Positions 31,871-59,700 of a stretch of DNA of 64,000 bases are shown here, piece after piece; the stretch's first letter is position 1; each line of letters opens with the position of its first letter. Below the pieces are notes generated by a model. The model had not been told where the DNA came from. It ran no database searches and saw only the letters and a program-made list of their open reading frames with translations. This DNA is from Xiphydria camelus (Eukaryota > Arthropoda > Insecta > Hymenoptera > Xiphydriidae), in the NCBI GenBank assembly GCA_963678675.1, contig OY783199.1, forward strand, positions 8,626,355 to 8,690,354, given 5' to 3'. The translations under genes were made by a program, and so were the position numbers.

Positions 31871-32665
31871 CCCAGGTAACAAACTAACGTGAAATTAACG
31901 TCATTTTTTGGTCAGATCTGGTCATAGACGACGTCAGTAAAAGACGTATAAATGACGTTAAAAGTACGTTCGAAAGTCACATCCCACTGACGTCATTTAA
32001 TGACGTCTTTCTAACGTTCTTTATGACGTGAAATATGACGTTTAATTTTAGCGATTTTCCAGGTAGCACACTAACGTCGAAATGACGGTTTTTGAAGGTC
32101 AGCTCTGACGGCAGATAACGAAAAATATTACGTGATTGTGTAAAAAATGGCGGTTCTGGAAGGTTAGGGCTGACGTATATCTTTTCATCGTGAGCGGTCA
32201 CCCATCCAACTACTGTCCGCACTTTTTGCTGCTTAACTTCATCGATCGGTCGGTGTTTTCGCGAGTCCTCATCTGCTGCACGCTCCTGTGATATCAAGTA
32301 TTACTATTGGTGTTCATATGGAGTTTGATGAATAAATGTATGTTGCTTTTCCAGTCAATAAGAAAGAGCTTAAATAAATAAGATTTTATAATTGTATTAT
32401 TCTTTTCTCAACATTTTTCTAAATTTATGATTGCATCTTTTGATAAATATTCTTGCATAGACGCAAATTGATATTAATAAATATATAATTATATGAATGT
32501 TTATAGAAACGACCGCAATATAAAAAATCTTACTTTTATTTATTACAAAAAAAAACGTACTGGTAAAATAGTACAGAAATATAAGAATCGAGAATTAGAG
32601 TAGACCACACTATACAAATATTTTTATATTATACATTATAAAAAAATATAAAAATATTCAATGTA
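31871..32665. mobile_element. Truncated CCCAG-family MITE, twin of 28293-29243
   Basis: Starts CCCAGGTAACAAACTAACGT just 11 bp beyond the end of the CACTA-like element and follows its twin to about 32665 (AATATTCAATGTATATT), where similarity stops. The right terminus is missing. Confidence 0.75.
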
Positions 32666-33688
32666 TATTTTGGCAATAGCGCATTTTCATTTCAGGAATT
32701 GGTATTATTTTCGTCGGTAAAATCGCACAGATATCGACAGAAAAAACATCCGCATTTTGGTACGCTCGAGTTATGTTAGAGGTTATGACACGCAACGCGT
32801 TGCATATAATTGTTGTGTCATAAGTGTTGTGAATTTTCAATCAAGGCCTATTTTCATATTGTTAATTTTTTTAGTGTTTTTTTTATTAAAATAAATGAAA
32901 ATTTTATGAACTCGATACTTTTGAAAAATATTTGCTGAAAATTGTAATTAACCGCTTCAACCTCAGACGCATGCGCAATAGTCTTGCATGCCGCTGTGCC
33001 AAGTCTCGCCACTATTTCTCATAACCTTCAAAAAATTCAAAAATTTTCACTGAATTTATTGAAATTACTCACGACTGGTGCGGTCAAGGTGTCTTAAATT
33101 TCACAAGTAAATTATTAAATCCTGTACAATCAAAAATAACGACAGTCTTACTTATGTTTATATTGTGAATTAACAAAATTGGATTTCTTTAATGACGTCC
33201 CATTTGACTGTGAAAACCCACTTTTTTTTATTTACGAATAACAAAAAAATGAGACGGTAAAAATGATTCGTACTCTGGGGATTTGATTAGAACTACCCAT
33301 AGAATGTAATCTTCAAAAATTCATAAAGTTCTTATATTGTTGAAATTTCTGGTAGAAAGCTTATGTCCCTCCTTAACCGCGACTTTAAGTTTGTGCAAAA
33401 AAGTTGATAGCCAAGTTGGAGCGTCTGTGGCGGGCTTATATCTCAAATTTCAAGGTCTCGGCACGCGATCGGTTTGCCGTTGGACATACGGTATACCGAT
33501 AGAATGCGACGATAAGTAATTGATGTTCTTCTTTTTTATCGTTAGAAAATTGAAAGAAATAAAAATGGGTAGGTTGAGCATTCAGGATTTTTCACATTAA
33601 ATCGATCATTCAAATGAGAAAGGGTTTTTTGTGTCCAGTTCACGTCACTAAATTCGAGTAGCTCTATCAATCTATTTGAAAAACAAAA
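32666..33688. other. Upstream region of the SAMD15-like gene
   Basis: No recognised gene or repeat. The transition from transposon DNA to host sequence lies here. A short open frame at 33337-33519 is unsupported. Confidence 0.4.
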
Positions 33689-34640
33689 ATGTCATTTAAA
33701 ATCTCAGATGAATGGAATCAGCTGTGGATGATACCAGAAAACAAGTTAGTGAAAAGCTTGTTGATGGTGCCGAAATGTCACTGGGAATTAATATTACCAT
33801 TCACGTAGTAAACAACTTATTAATAATAATGAAGATAATTCTGATACTGTGATATAGAGCTTACAGGCCCTGGTTACCATCAGCCCCACCTTTATCTGAC
33901 CAGGCCAGTGAAATTGTAAATAATTTTCCATTACCTAATTGCTGGCAATGGAAGACCGATGATGTTATAAAATGGTTAAGAAATACTATTGGCTTGCCGC
34001 AATATAAAGTTAGTTAACACGCTATTTTGGGTATCCCTTGCGCAAATACATGTATTATGGCTTTGTAGTGTAGGACAGCTTTGTCAAGAACTTTATCGAC
34101 GGTAGACGATTATTGCTGCTGGATGCTTCTGTGTGTCCTAAAATTGGAATCCGCGATTTTGAACACGTAAAGGTAACGAGAATTTTTTTAAAATAAAACC
34201 TGTTTGATAAAATTGTATGTGGAATCAATATTCATAATTAGTGTAAGAATGAATGCAATTTTTAGCGCATAACAGCAGGTATACGAGAGCTGTACAACGT
34301 CGAACGAGGAAAGTCTAAGCGGAGTATCAGTTTGCCTCCGTGTTATCCATTGACCTATTATTTATTATTCCGAGTACCGACTGGGCCTAATCGGGAAAAT
34401 ACCACGCGCGTACAATTGTTCAAAATGATGGGAATTCTCGATGAGGAAAAGCCATGTCCGTTTGACCATTGGCAAATGATAAATCCGATTCAACCCGATT
34501 TTCCATGTAATCGCTTCGGTGGTACCATGCGAAAAAATGTTTATCGCCGAATAGAACATCCCAGACAAACTTCAGGTCACAGTTACCTGAGACGGTCTAA
34601 ATCAAAACCAAATTACTTCTCTAGAATCGATGTAAAATAA
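33689..34640 (+). CDS. SAMD15: SAM-domain protein, SAMD15-like, four exons
   Basis: Exons 33689-33804, 33867-34008, 34074-34172 and 34266-34640 join in frame through tiny introns (62, 65 and 93 bp, all GT-AG), giving 243 residues. Residues about 55-120 form a SAM domain: CWQWKTDDVIKWLRNTIGLP at its start, FVKNFIDGRRLLLLDAS in the middle and IGIRDFEHVK before the last intron. It is followed by ITAGIRELYNVE and RSISLPP, which closely parallel the region after the SAM domain of SAMD15 (RHTRELL..., RSISLP). The C-terminus is basic and unrelated. SAMD15 function is little known; SAM domains mediate protein association. The start codon is the first ATG of the exon and carries no extra support. It converges with XRCC4 downstream. 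Confidence 0.75.
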
Positions 34641-35845
34641 TGTGTACTGCTAATATATCTATCTAACTGCAAATGGTATCATTTTAATCCTCAAATTCTA
34701 TCCCAGTATTTGAGAGATAAAATGAATGTAACTATACTTTCGCGTGATAAAGAATACCGCCCTACGAATTATTTATGTGGATACTCGTAATTTATTTTCA
34801 TATAAAGTTACACTTTCAAATAGAGCCAGCCCGATACGTGATCGTTAAAAATATGTATCTCTATAGAGGAAAATGTTTTGTAGAAAATATACTGCCCCTA
34901 CACAATTCATACGGAGAAAAAAAATATCTTCCAATTTTTTAATGCAGAAGAAGTACAATTTACGTTTCTTATTAAATATCGGAGTGCACACGTCCCCGAT
35001 CCACACAATTATTTTTTAGACTAGTTAATATGTACCTATACATATGCGGATGTTTCACTCAAAACTTTCGTACGGGGGTTATTTAATTTCGTCAATCCTT
35101 ATTCCTCGACAAATGGCAAAACTATAACTACACTTGTCAACGCTCAAGCTAACTAATCCTGCTGACCATTGCGGTCTTGTTTGTTGAAAAGCGAAATTAA
35201 ACTGCACCCCGTACGAATCTTCTGAGCAGAACACCTCTACAGAAAAGTGTAACGTACGCCCGAGTGTAAAGTATATGTAGAGATCTGTAGTTTTATTTTG
35301 ACCCTTGTAGAGAAATTGATTAAAGTTCGACTACGCGTGCAAAAATGTCCGATGATATTGGCACTTTGAAAATGTCCTACGTAAGTTAAATAAAACGACA
35401 GGTCTTTATGATATACTTTGTGCTTGGATACATACAGTATACCTATATATGTATATATCATTCAAAAATATATACTATATTACTACAGAACTTAAAAGTA
35501 TTTTAAGTTTCACCTAAAGTACTTTTGAGAATAAATCAGTATTTCTTAATTACACATCACAAGTATATAATTAATTGAATTAAACTAATTCAAGCAATTA
35601 AATTATTAAGAAAATGCGTGACAATAAATTATCATTCTAGCAATTTTATGCCAAATATGTATGAAGTTCGTAATTTCTGGCAAAAAAAAATTGTAACACA
35701 TATAACTTTCATGATATGTACAATAAATCAATCATACTTCACCTCTCAAAAAGTTAAGGTAAGTGTAAAATGCGTCGTATTTGTAAAAATTATACTACGT
35801 ATTATATATAACAATTAATATGTAGCACTAGGTGCCTTTTAAATG
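34641..35845. other. Convergent intergenic region between SAMD15-like and XRCC4
   Basis: AT-rich, with ATATGTATATAT-type runs. It must hold the 3' UTRs of both genes. No repeat or gene was recognised. Confidence 0.4.
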
Positions 35846-36995
35846 CTATAGAAATAAATCATCTTCGGACGCCTCCTCTATAAAATTAAACTTATTTACA
35901 ATACTCTTTGGTTCGTGCTTCAGTTCGTCACCTTCTTCCATTTCAGATTTGCATGTATCAACGCGGATACCAGAAGTTTCGGATATATTATCCCAAGATT
36001 CGTTACCGAAACATTTGCTCGTGGAAGCCTTTGGGCTGCCAAGCCCGCATTCTTCTCCCTCGTGGGAGATAGCTCTATCCTCTTTCTTGATACTACCTTT
36101 ATCGATGAAACAGCTTTCATCAGCCAAATCATGAGACCTTCCGTTGTCTTTTTTAAGTCTCTTCGTACTAGAGGCCACATCGATATCGGCATTGTTTTCG
36201 GATGTACTACTACCCCTCCTTATTTTCCTTAGCTTCTTCTGTCGCTTTTCAATTTCATTTTCTCTGCCCAATTTGCGCGAACTAGTATTCTCATCGTTGG
36301 ATGTATGGCTATCGTCGGTGCAGGCGTCGTATACCAGCGCACTCTCTTTGGCTTTCTTCTTCAAATCATCTTCCAATTCTCTGATTCTTTTCTTTTTAGA
36401 ATTCAGTATTACGATGAATCTCTTGTAAAGCTCCTCCTCGATAATATTTTTCATGCTTATCGTATCCTCCAACTTCTCGGTCAGCTCCTTTCGAGCGTTC
36501 TTTAAATCTTCGTTTTCCTTCCTCAACCCGAATAATTCTTGCTCCACACAGCTATACTGCTCCAGTAACTTCTGCAGGAAGTTGGAGAGATCTTTCATTT
36601 CGGAAAGGGCGTGTACTTTCACGATACCGTAGTTCCACATTTCTCTCCTCCACTTGAACTCCTGTTTTGACTCAAGCAAATTAAACTCGACGTTGGAATC
36701 CTTCCCGGAGAGCATATCTTTGGTCTCTTGTAAATATTGCTGGCGGGACCAGTCGAAAGTTCTTGCAAAATTTTCAACCTCCATGGGAGTGACCTATGAC
36801 GCCATAATTATTTACAATCTAGCTTACGTTATGGATTAGGTGAAATAATAAAATTGACATTACCTCGCCGATCAACGGTGTCATCGTCGATGTTAGTATT
36901 ATAATTTTGAAGCTGGAATCCAACCACTCTGTGCAAAGCGTTAGCAATTCCTTGTTATATTCATTTAAAATCTGACAAGTGGTGATACTGGTCAT
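35846..36995 (-). CDS. XRCC4: XRCC4-like non-homologous end-joining protein, two exons
   Basis: Exon 1 (36864-36995) and exon 2 (35846-36793) join in frame across a 70-bp GT-AG intron to give about 359 residues. XRCC4 supports DNA ligase IV in non-homologous end joining in the nucleus. Visible: a short N-terminal beta-rich head (DSSFKIIILTSTMTPLIGE), FDWSRQQYLQETKDMLSG, then a coiled coil with EEELYKRFIVILNSKKKRIR, which matches the ligase-IV-binding stretch of vertebrate XRCC4 (LYKRFILVLNEKK). The tail is Ser/Asp/Glu-rich with basic patches and ends EEASEDDLFL, a plausible CK2 and phosphorylation region. It is divergent from the cathepsin F gene, 355 bp away. Low sequence conservation is usual for this family; the coiled-coil match carries the call. 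Confidence 0.85.
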
Positions 36996-37350
36996 CGTAA
37001 ATAATAGATTATAATTATACAATTGATCAGCTGTAGTGGAATGCTCCGAAAAGCATTTTATGAATTACTGAGAAATTACTATTTGAAAGAAAGTGAAATA
37101 TTCATCCGGGAAGCTTTCGACATTACGATTTGGTTTAAAAATACTCTTACGCCTAGATCGAATCGTGCGAGGACACAAATTAAATCGGAGCACGCGTCAG
37201 CTGCGATCAGCTGACATGAAAGCGTCCCGCTTAGCCTATATAGGTATGTATGTTGACGCACGAGGCGGCGTGAAGCTAGCGAGTTGCTGACTTTTTTTTC
37301 AATCGCTGTCAGTTGACGCCAGGCCACGGTAGGCCGCGAAACTCGGAAAG
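36996..37350. promoter_or_regulatory. Shared 5' region of XRCC4 and cathepsin F
   Basis: The 355 bp between the two divergent start codons must hold both 5' UTRs and promoters. It contains CAGCTGCGATCAGCTGA (37198-37214) and a CTTAGCCTATATAGGTATG TATA-like stretch near 37230-37248 facing the cathepsin gene. Confidence 0.45.
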
Positions 37351-51676
<14,326 letters not shown>

Positions 51677-53749
51677 CAAATAGTTTTTTTTATTGTAAAG
51701 AGCGATATCGTATTTAAGATTAACGTTATTCGAGCTGATTTTACAAGAATGGAAATATTTCTAGTTTCTTAATGAAACTCAACACTTGAGATTAACACTC
51801 AATACTTGCAGTCCTACAAGGACTAGAATAGCTCTTAAAATAAATGAATTTACTGTTGCAATTAAATGAGAGTAATAAGTATATCGTTCGACCCAAGCGA
51901 TATTCAATACTCGCCATAACGAAGATCATAATTCATCGACAATATTGATTGCTTACAGCTTTTACTAATTGAAAATGTTAGAACATAGGCATTATTACCT
52001 ACGGTTGAGTGTCTCAAGGAGAAAATAAATCGCTCGTAAAAAGACATCTCGAAATTGAACATGTGTATTCAAAGCAACGAAATATGTACGACAGTTTTAC
52101 AAAGTAATTTGTAAACAGAATAGGCAGCTTTCGGTTAGAGCTAAGTTTTGTCTTGCAATTTTTGTATTAATTCTGCAATTATACGTTAAGTTTTAATGTG
52201 AACTTTCTCTTTTGTAAATGCAAAAGAGAAATAATCAATACGTGTATCTTGACAAAAGATTAAAGTAATAAGAATCTGAAGTACTAACAAATGTGCCAAA
52301 TCATGAAAATTTTCGTGCTCTGGAATGGATATATTTAATGCGGAAAGTAGGTATGGTAAACGCGAACGCGCTCGCAGGATTAACATTATTGAAAATCTCA
52401 ATTACAAAAAGTTAACACCAACATAATCATTCGGCTTTATTCAATATTATTTAATGTGATATTTTTAATGACTTAATAAAGATTAATATTATTGAAATAA
52501 AGATACATTGTCGGTACACTCCTTGTCTCAACGCTACCTACTTTATGCCATAAAAATCAGTTTTACGCGCGTCCAATGCATCGTCTTTTACTACAAGATC
52601 CAAATTTACAACCGGACAGCAGTTCTATTATATATTCGCGTTGTCGTACAATATATGCCGATGCGTTGGAAACTGTAAAACCGGCTAATATGTCTAGCCG
52701 TCAACTACAGTAAAACTTAAACTTGTCACATTTATCCTTTCGGTCTCTTATTTCTGATCGTTATGGATATCGCACGAATGATTTTCGAGTGTGTTACGTG
52801 TACTCGTATACACGATATTCTTACAAAATACATACGAAAAGTATGGGGCACACGTTTTGCGAGCACAGAAACGACTGTACCCTGAAGCTTTGAACCTGTT
52901 TCTTAAGTAAAAATCAGACAATTCAGGTGAACGCGTTTACGCATAATTGCCTCGACGAGTTGGGGAGCTATACGAACCTGAAAAGAAATTCACTGAAAGG
53001 ACAAACACATTAAGTATCTAAATGAAAGCGATACAGAAATCCATGATCTTTCGAACCGGAACCTCTTTGGAGTTCCTCTCAGCACATGACCTGTAATACA
53101 TAGATTCAATGTTCCTTCGCGAGGCTGTAAAAAATGAGGCGAATTCCATGACTGCCGTTACGATATTACGCCGCTCTATGATAGTAATTAGTGTGAGATA
53201 GAAATTGTAGCATACGTTATAAGAAGGCGAACGTTAATAGCGTACTTATATTAGAATTTATTTACTGAAATCAATATTGAATTCAATGGACATCCAATAA
53301 TCGTCATTCAACAATGATGCCAAAGCATCCCGCGCACGCTCAATGTTCACATCGTAAAAATTTTTTCTCTCAGCCTCCAATTTCCTGGCTAGAACTGCGA
53401 TACAAATATTACAAGCAAATTAATCGTAGATAGCTCATTAGCATTGTCCTCGTGTGTACGTCGTCACTTAAACGCTCCACACGGGCGGCAACCTTAAACG
53501 AAATAATCTGAGGAAGAAATGGTTAACGAGGCATGGAGGTTTCCCACACAACGAACGCGTTTGGTAAAGACGAAATGTCGTAGCAAGCGCTACGCGTAAA
53601 GCCTTCCTTCAATCACAACGAATTTGTCGTGCGTTCTGATCAGAAGGGACCTTTCTACAGCAAGCCCTTTAAAAGAAACAAGTATAAAAGCTAAAGAATG
53701 TACAGAATGTAATGCAATATATGGTCCGGGCGTTGAGTTAGAAGATGCC
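51677..53749. other. Convergent region between cathepsin F and PRPF39
   Basis: Contains the 3' UTR of cathepsin F with AATAAA at 51839 and several later AATAAA sites, and the 3' UTR of PRPF39 ending toward about 53265 (AATAAA on the minus strand at about 53269). No further gene or transposon was recognised. Confidence 0.5.
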
Positions 53750-56700
53750 TTAATAGTAGTTATAGGAACCCCACTGGTTGTAGGGTCCGTACGCTTGCGG
53801 TCCGCCTTGGCTGTACTGCCAGCTTTGATAGTTTGCGTAATTGGGATCAGACGGAGGTGGGTACTGTTGGTAACCTTGTTGGTAACCGCCCTGACCTCCG
53901 TATTGACCACCCTGAAACTGTTGTTGGGACTGGTAGGGACCGCTCGGTCCGCTGCTGTACTGGTACGACGATTGCGATCCCACCGATGGTGGTGGTGGGG
54001 CGTTCGACTGATCTCCGGTTTTGACTTTCTTTGGTGGAGAGGCATCACTGGAACAAAAAAGAAAGGCGTGAAATTGATATTCCGTAGTTGTTCGTCTCTT
54101 TAGTTCTAAAGTTGCCAATATATTCACCTCTTACTATCGTCGTTCTTTGCTTTCTTACGTTCTTTCGCCTGTTTGATGCACTTTTGAAACTGTTCGTGAG
54201 CCTTCAGCACTTGTTTTATATCGGGACTGAAGTCTTCCAAGAACTCCACTTTACGCTGAGCAAAGAGCACCCTTTGCTCTAAGTCGGCGTGTTCTCTTTC
54301 AATGAACATGTCCATGTAGCCAACTACTTCCTGAGTGTCAACGGGATTTCTCTGCAACCCGAGGTCTATCAATTGCAGGTACAATCTGGGATTATCCTTG
54401 TCCTTGTCTGTGGCCTTGTAAAGAAAGAGATCGAATGTAACTTTGGTGGAACAATGAAATTCACAGATTTTCGTTGTACCGAAAAAGTGATTTAATTACC
54501 TTTAGCAATACTTTTACAGCCTTGTCAACGTCGTTCTTCACTTTGCATAGGAAGCGCGCGTACTTTACGGCGATATTATTGGCAATGGTACGATTCTTGC
54601 TGTTGCTAATGTAGTTTTCGTATAGTGTGCAAGCCTTGTCCAAATCACCCCGCCTGCGCTCCAAATTCACTCGCCGATAAGCTATTTGCAACATATTTGG
54701 CAGAGCGTTATCAATATTTTCAAGAATGCTAGCAGCTTTTTCGAAGTTCCCTTGACCTTCCTCGAAAGTTGCCCATTGCAGATGCAAATTTGGTTTCTTA
54801 GGATGATGAACTGTACATGCTCTCGAGTATACATCCCGTATTTTTTCGACATTGTCGCCCTTTTGCGATTCCAAGTAGCGAACAAACTGTAAAGGCAAAG
54901 ACAGGCATTGTAATTTTAAATGTTCCACGATCTAAATGATCGTTAATATCGCAATTTGCTGTAAAAAACATCGAACTTCGATACATACCCGCATCCAAAA
55001 TTCATCGTAAAGAGCACAAGCTATAAGACACCGCTCGAATAAGATGACTATTCTGTTGTGTTCCTTTTGTTCGATTTCAAAGTCCAAATACTCTTTCCAG
55101 TTCTTTAATTGACAACGCTCCAAGGGTTTAACGTGGAAGTACGGACGTTTAATCTGCGATGGAAAGTGACGCGATTATTCCAGAGTGAAAATTATACAAG
55201 CTTTGAAATGTTCACTCGGCGATGTTCCTCGTGAATGTGAACTAACCCCTTCCTCGTAACTCCATCGGGCAGCAACTGCAATGACGTTGGCTTTGTGCAT
55301 TTTTCGTCGACTGCTGATGATCTTTTCCCTGATGGCTCTGGTCTCTTCATCGGTGGGTGGGACTTCGTGGGGCGGTGGCTCTTCTCCGGGCGGTGCGTCA
55401 TCCGCGGCGGAAGCCGTTACGGTCTCATCCGATTTTAAGAGAGCTTTCACTTCGGCGCGCAATGCGAGGAAGTCATCGACGCTCAAAATACGATTCGGAA
55501 GGTTTGAGGAGACAAATTCTTGGAACGCTTCGAAGTGGGAAATGTATCCAAGCGTGGGTGTACACAACAAACGATCGTACAGTGCCGTTACTTTGTTTAA
55601 GCGTTTGCCTTCCAGTTCCCATTTTATGTAGCTCTCCCAAAGGCGATCGGATCTAAAATGATGAGGTAGCCTTCGAATTTGCGCACCCCAAAGGAGAAAA
55701 GTACGCAAAAATTCATCGTAAGCGACGAAAGAAATTACCTAAATTCGAGGCCGCAGGCTTGAATCGCCCTCTCGTACTGCTCCCGTAGCTTGTCCTCCTC
55801 CTTCTCGTAGATCGTCTTACAGTGATTGATGTAGTGGAGCCACAGGTCGACGCTCAGCGAGATGGCTTTCAAACCCTGGTCGAATACCTGTACAACAGTT
55901 CGCCGTATTTAGAACAGCTTACGACAGTTTGGGCTTGCGGCCGTAAGAGTTAACCCTATTTTCTTAGCGTTCGTTAAGCATTACGGTTTCATAGTTACGT
56001 ATACTCACACGTCGCGCGCGCACTGTAAATAAACAGGTATAATTAACACAGAGATTGCAGAGCATTGTGCATTCACCTTAAAGTCAGGGAGTCCGATTGG
56101 GGCGCCTCTGTCTCTTCCGCCAAATCTCTTGCTCCCTCTCTCTCTGGCACACGTGCACGTCCCAAGTCTTTGTCTCTGACTTTGACTCAACACCCACCCG
56201 ACTTACTTACGATAAGTAAGGTAACGTATCTTATGCTTAAGTTACAATACTTTCTGTAGTACGCTATTTGTACAAATACCTTACAGTAGATATAACAACA
56301 CACATAATAATTCTCACGGCGGTAGTGTAAATGGAGACAACAAGCGTTGACTTGACTTACGTATTACGCGTATAGTATTGGTATAGTGATATTGATAAAG
56401 TACTAGTACGTAATAGCACTGTAGTCGTTGTAGGATAATTAAATAAGTAGCTAATTGGTAAACGAAGAGAGTCGTATAGGTGCCGCAAGACGTGCTAGGC
56501 TGTTGGAAGGGAAAACCATATTTACGTGCGTGCACACTGCCCACGCGTCTTCCTAACTCGAGCTATTTTCATTAGATTTCTTTTCTTTCGTTAATTATTA
56601 TGTGATGTACAATAATGAGCGCTAACCTAGGAGGAGTAGAAAATAAAGTCGACTCACCGTTTGGACATTTTCGGGATTGCCCTTCTTCTTCTCATAATCA

Positions 56701-59700
56701 GCAAATTTCCGCCAGTAACCGTAGCAGTAGGGGTATCGCTCCAGGAACTTGGTGTACGCCTCCCGTGCGGCTTCCGCGTCGTTCTGAAAAATTATTTCGT
56801 TAAAGTTAATTATTTATCGAGCAATCGGCTTTCGGATAATCAATAGCTTCCGTTAATGGAAGCGGCCGGTTTTACCAACACGGTATAAACGCGGTATAGC
56901 GCTATACTGAGAATAATCAGCAATAAGCCTTATGATTATTCTCAGTATAGCGCTATACCGCGTTTATACCTGTTGGTAAAACCGGCCCTTATTTGGAAAA
57001 AATGACCAATCTTTTCTAATTTGAGCATTATGAAGATAAGAAAAAGCAGTCTGATAGTATTTGTCGTAAATTCGGTAAAGTTTTGAAGAAATAATATTAA
57101 AAGAAAATGATGGAGATTTGTAATCGAAATAATTTATTTTCATAAGAGAACACATCGAAATTGTGAGAAATGGAATATAACAAATTTAATCGCTCTTTAG
57201 CGAACAAATACCTCAACAAACCTTTTCTCAAACTACGAGAAACACGCGCAACGACACCGACTGCTTGTTGCGCGCAATCATAACGATTTACAGAATCTAG
57301 GCACTCTGATAGATCATCTCAACACTGAGAATTCATATGAATTTTTGTAGCGTTATAGCGGCGGGAAGGTATTGTAAAATTATTTACGAATCAAGGGACA
57401 TTTTAAAAATAATTACTTTTAATGACTTTTGAAGATAAAAATGAATTTCTACTGACTTGATTGAAAAAAATGAACAAGTGGGAGCCCTGTGGAAGATGAT
57501 TTGACCATATATATAGTAGGTACGTAATGACTTTTCGAATCAACTTACTTCTTGATCAACGTATTGAAGGAGGTAAGTCCAGCCCGTGAAGTCCGACGGA
57601 TCTTCGTTAACAGCCTTCCAGTACTTTTCTAATTCAGGAAGAGTTTTCTTCTTTGGCGAAGGGGGTTTCACTTCCAGCTTGTCTTCTCCGGTATCCGAAT
57701 CTGTAGCGAGCGCCACCTTCTTCGCCGGCGTTTCGTCGTTATTCTCAGATGTTGGAGAACTGGGATCGTACTCTCCTTCTGCGTTTAATTTGCGTTTGTC
57801 TGCCGGTGTAAATAAACGATGAAGATTAGTCGCTGCGAAAGTTTATCCGGGTTTGTAATTTTACGAGCACTTCAATAGACACTCACTGCCTCCCTCAGCC
57901 TTGGTTTTCTTTTCAGCTGCAGACTTGTTTGCGGCTTTTGCACTAGCTTTCTTCTTCTTGTCACTGTCTGGAGGTAATTCATCCTCCGACACTGATTCTG
58001 TTTCGCCGAGATCGGCTGGGGCTGCGGCCGGTAATTCCTCGTCGGAAACGGCCTCTGTCTCTGGCTCCTATTTTTTGTTCAACAAACATCTAGAATATCA
58101 TTCTTTGTAAAGAAATTCTTATCAGTGACATCATTTATAGAATTGTTGAAGGGAGCTATTTAATGAATCACTAATCGCTGATCTTATATTAAATTGGTAG
58201 AAGCTCGTGCATTAAGCTGCTCCTGTAAATTGAGATGTACATATGCAATGTCCGATTCATTCATGTAAATAATATATATTCGGGTACGTCACCAGAGGAA
58301 TAGTCTTTGGAGTAATAAGTATGATTTAACGATCGAAAAGGAAGGAAGCGAGGAAGGGTGGAAAAAATGGAAATACCTGAAACAAACAGTCGAGGAGGGA
58401 GAATTCATCATCCGAGACTGCCTCCATTTCTTGGTGCCTCTAATCAAAAGTTTAAAGAAATAGAGCAGGGACACTAAATAAAAATTCAAGTCTCATTGAA
58501 AAATCGTTATTCGACGATATTTTATACGTGCCACGTTGACTCAAGAGTTTATAAGCCAAGAAAATATGACAGAGGACCACTTTCTTTGTTAAATGAAGAT
58601 CCACTTTCTCGTAAATGTATTAATAATCGAAACACACATCCCGTTCAATTTTTTTAAATTCTAGTACTTCTTTGAACCCATAGCAATGAGTCTAATGAAG
58701 TAAGTGGCCTATTATTTTATCTTCTGTATAAGTCGCATTAACTTTAAATGGTATACAAATACAACAAACCCCAACAACATTGGTCATGAGTAAGCAAAAT
58801 GGAAATAATTGAAGACTGTAGGTACCTTAGCAGTAGCTTCAGTGGGGAGTTCATCTTCTGAGACGGCTTCTGTATCTGGCTCTATCTTCTTCATTGCTTC
58901 TTCCACTGAATTCTCTTGTTCTCCGGGCTGTGGAATTTCTATAACATCATTCGTGGGAGATTCCTCAGCTGTAACTTCTTCTGTCATTTCTGCTTCCATT
59001 TTAATTACGTTATCCGTCTCGGAAATTTCTTGCTCCGCTCCATCCACCTCCATGATTTCGATACTCGAATACGTAACGGTATTGTCACCCTCAATTTCCT
59101 CAGATTCAAGTATTTCGGTCATACCAGCAGTTGCGTAATCTGTTATTTCTTCCTCAAACACAACGCTCTCCCCCTGCTGAATCGTCTCCATCTTTCCTTC
59201 CAAGCTATCATCTTCTAATTCGACGACTGGATTAGACTTGTCATCATACTCTTCCTGTATTGATACGCAAACGTTATATCAAATTAACTTCTAAATTTCT
59301 AATCATCTGATGGTGAACGTATTCGTTCCAACGATATGCTTACAAGTATAGGTATAAATTTTGTAATTATTGCATTTGAATATAAAGGTTTGATCGAAAA
59401 ATTGACAAAGGAACGACGTAAGACGATGTAACTCCTGAAATAATGTTCTCGAGCAAAGGAAAGAATTTCATAAATTTTGAATTTCAAAGACGAATACGGC
59501 TTAAAATTAGTTTATACGTAATCATAATTTACCATAAATTGCGTGTGTTCTTTCACTTTGAGAGTTGACGAGATTGGAGCGCCGGTTGGTATGTTAATCA
59601 TAACCGGCGGGGGCGGCGCTTCCAATTCCGGAACGTCTTGATTCTCCCTCTCGGATAAGATATGCTCCGCTATGTCGGCATCGGACTGGAGATGGTCTTG

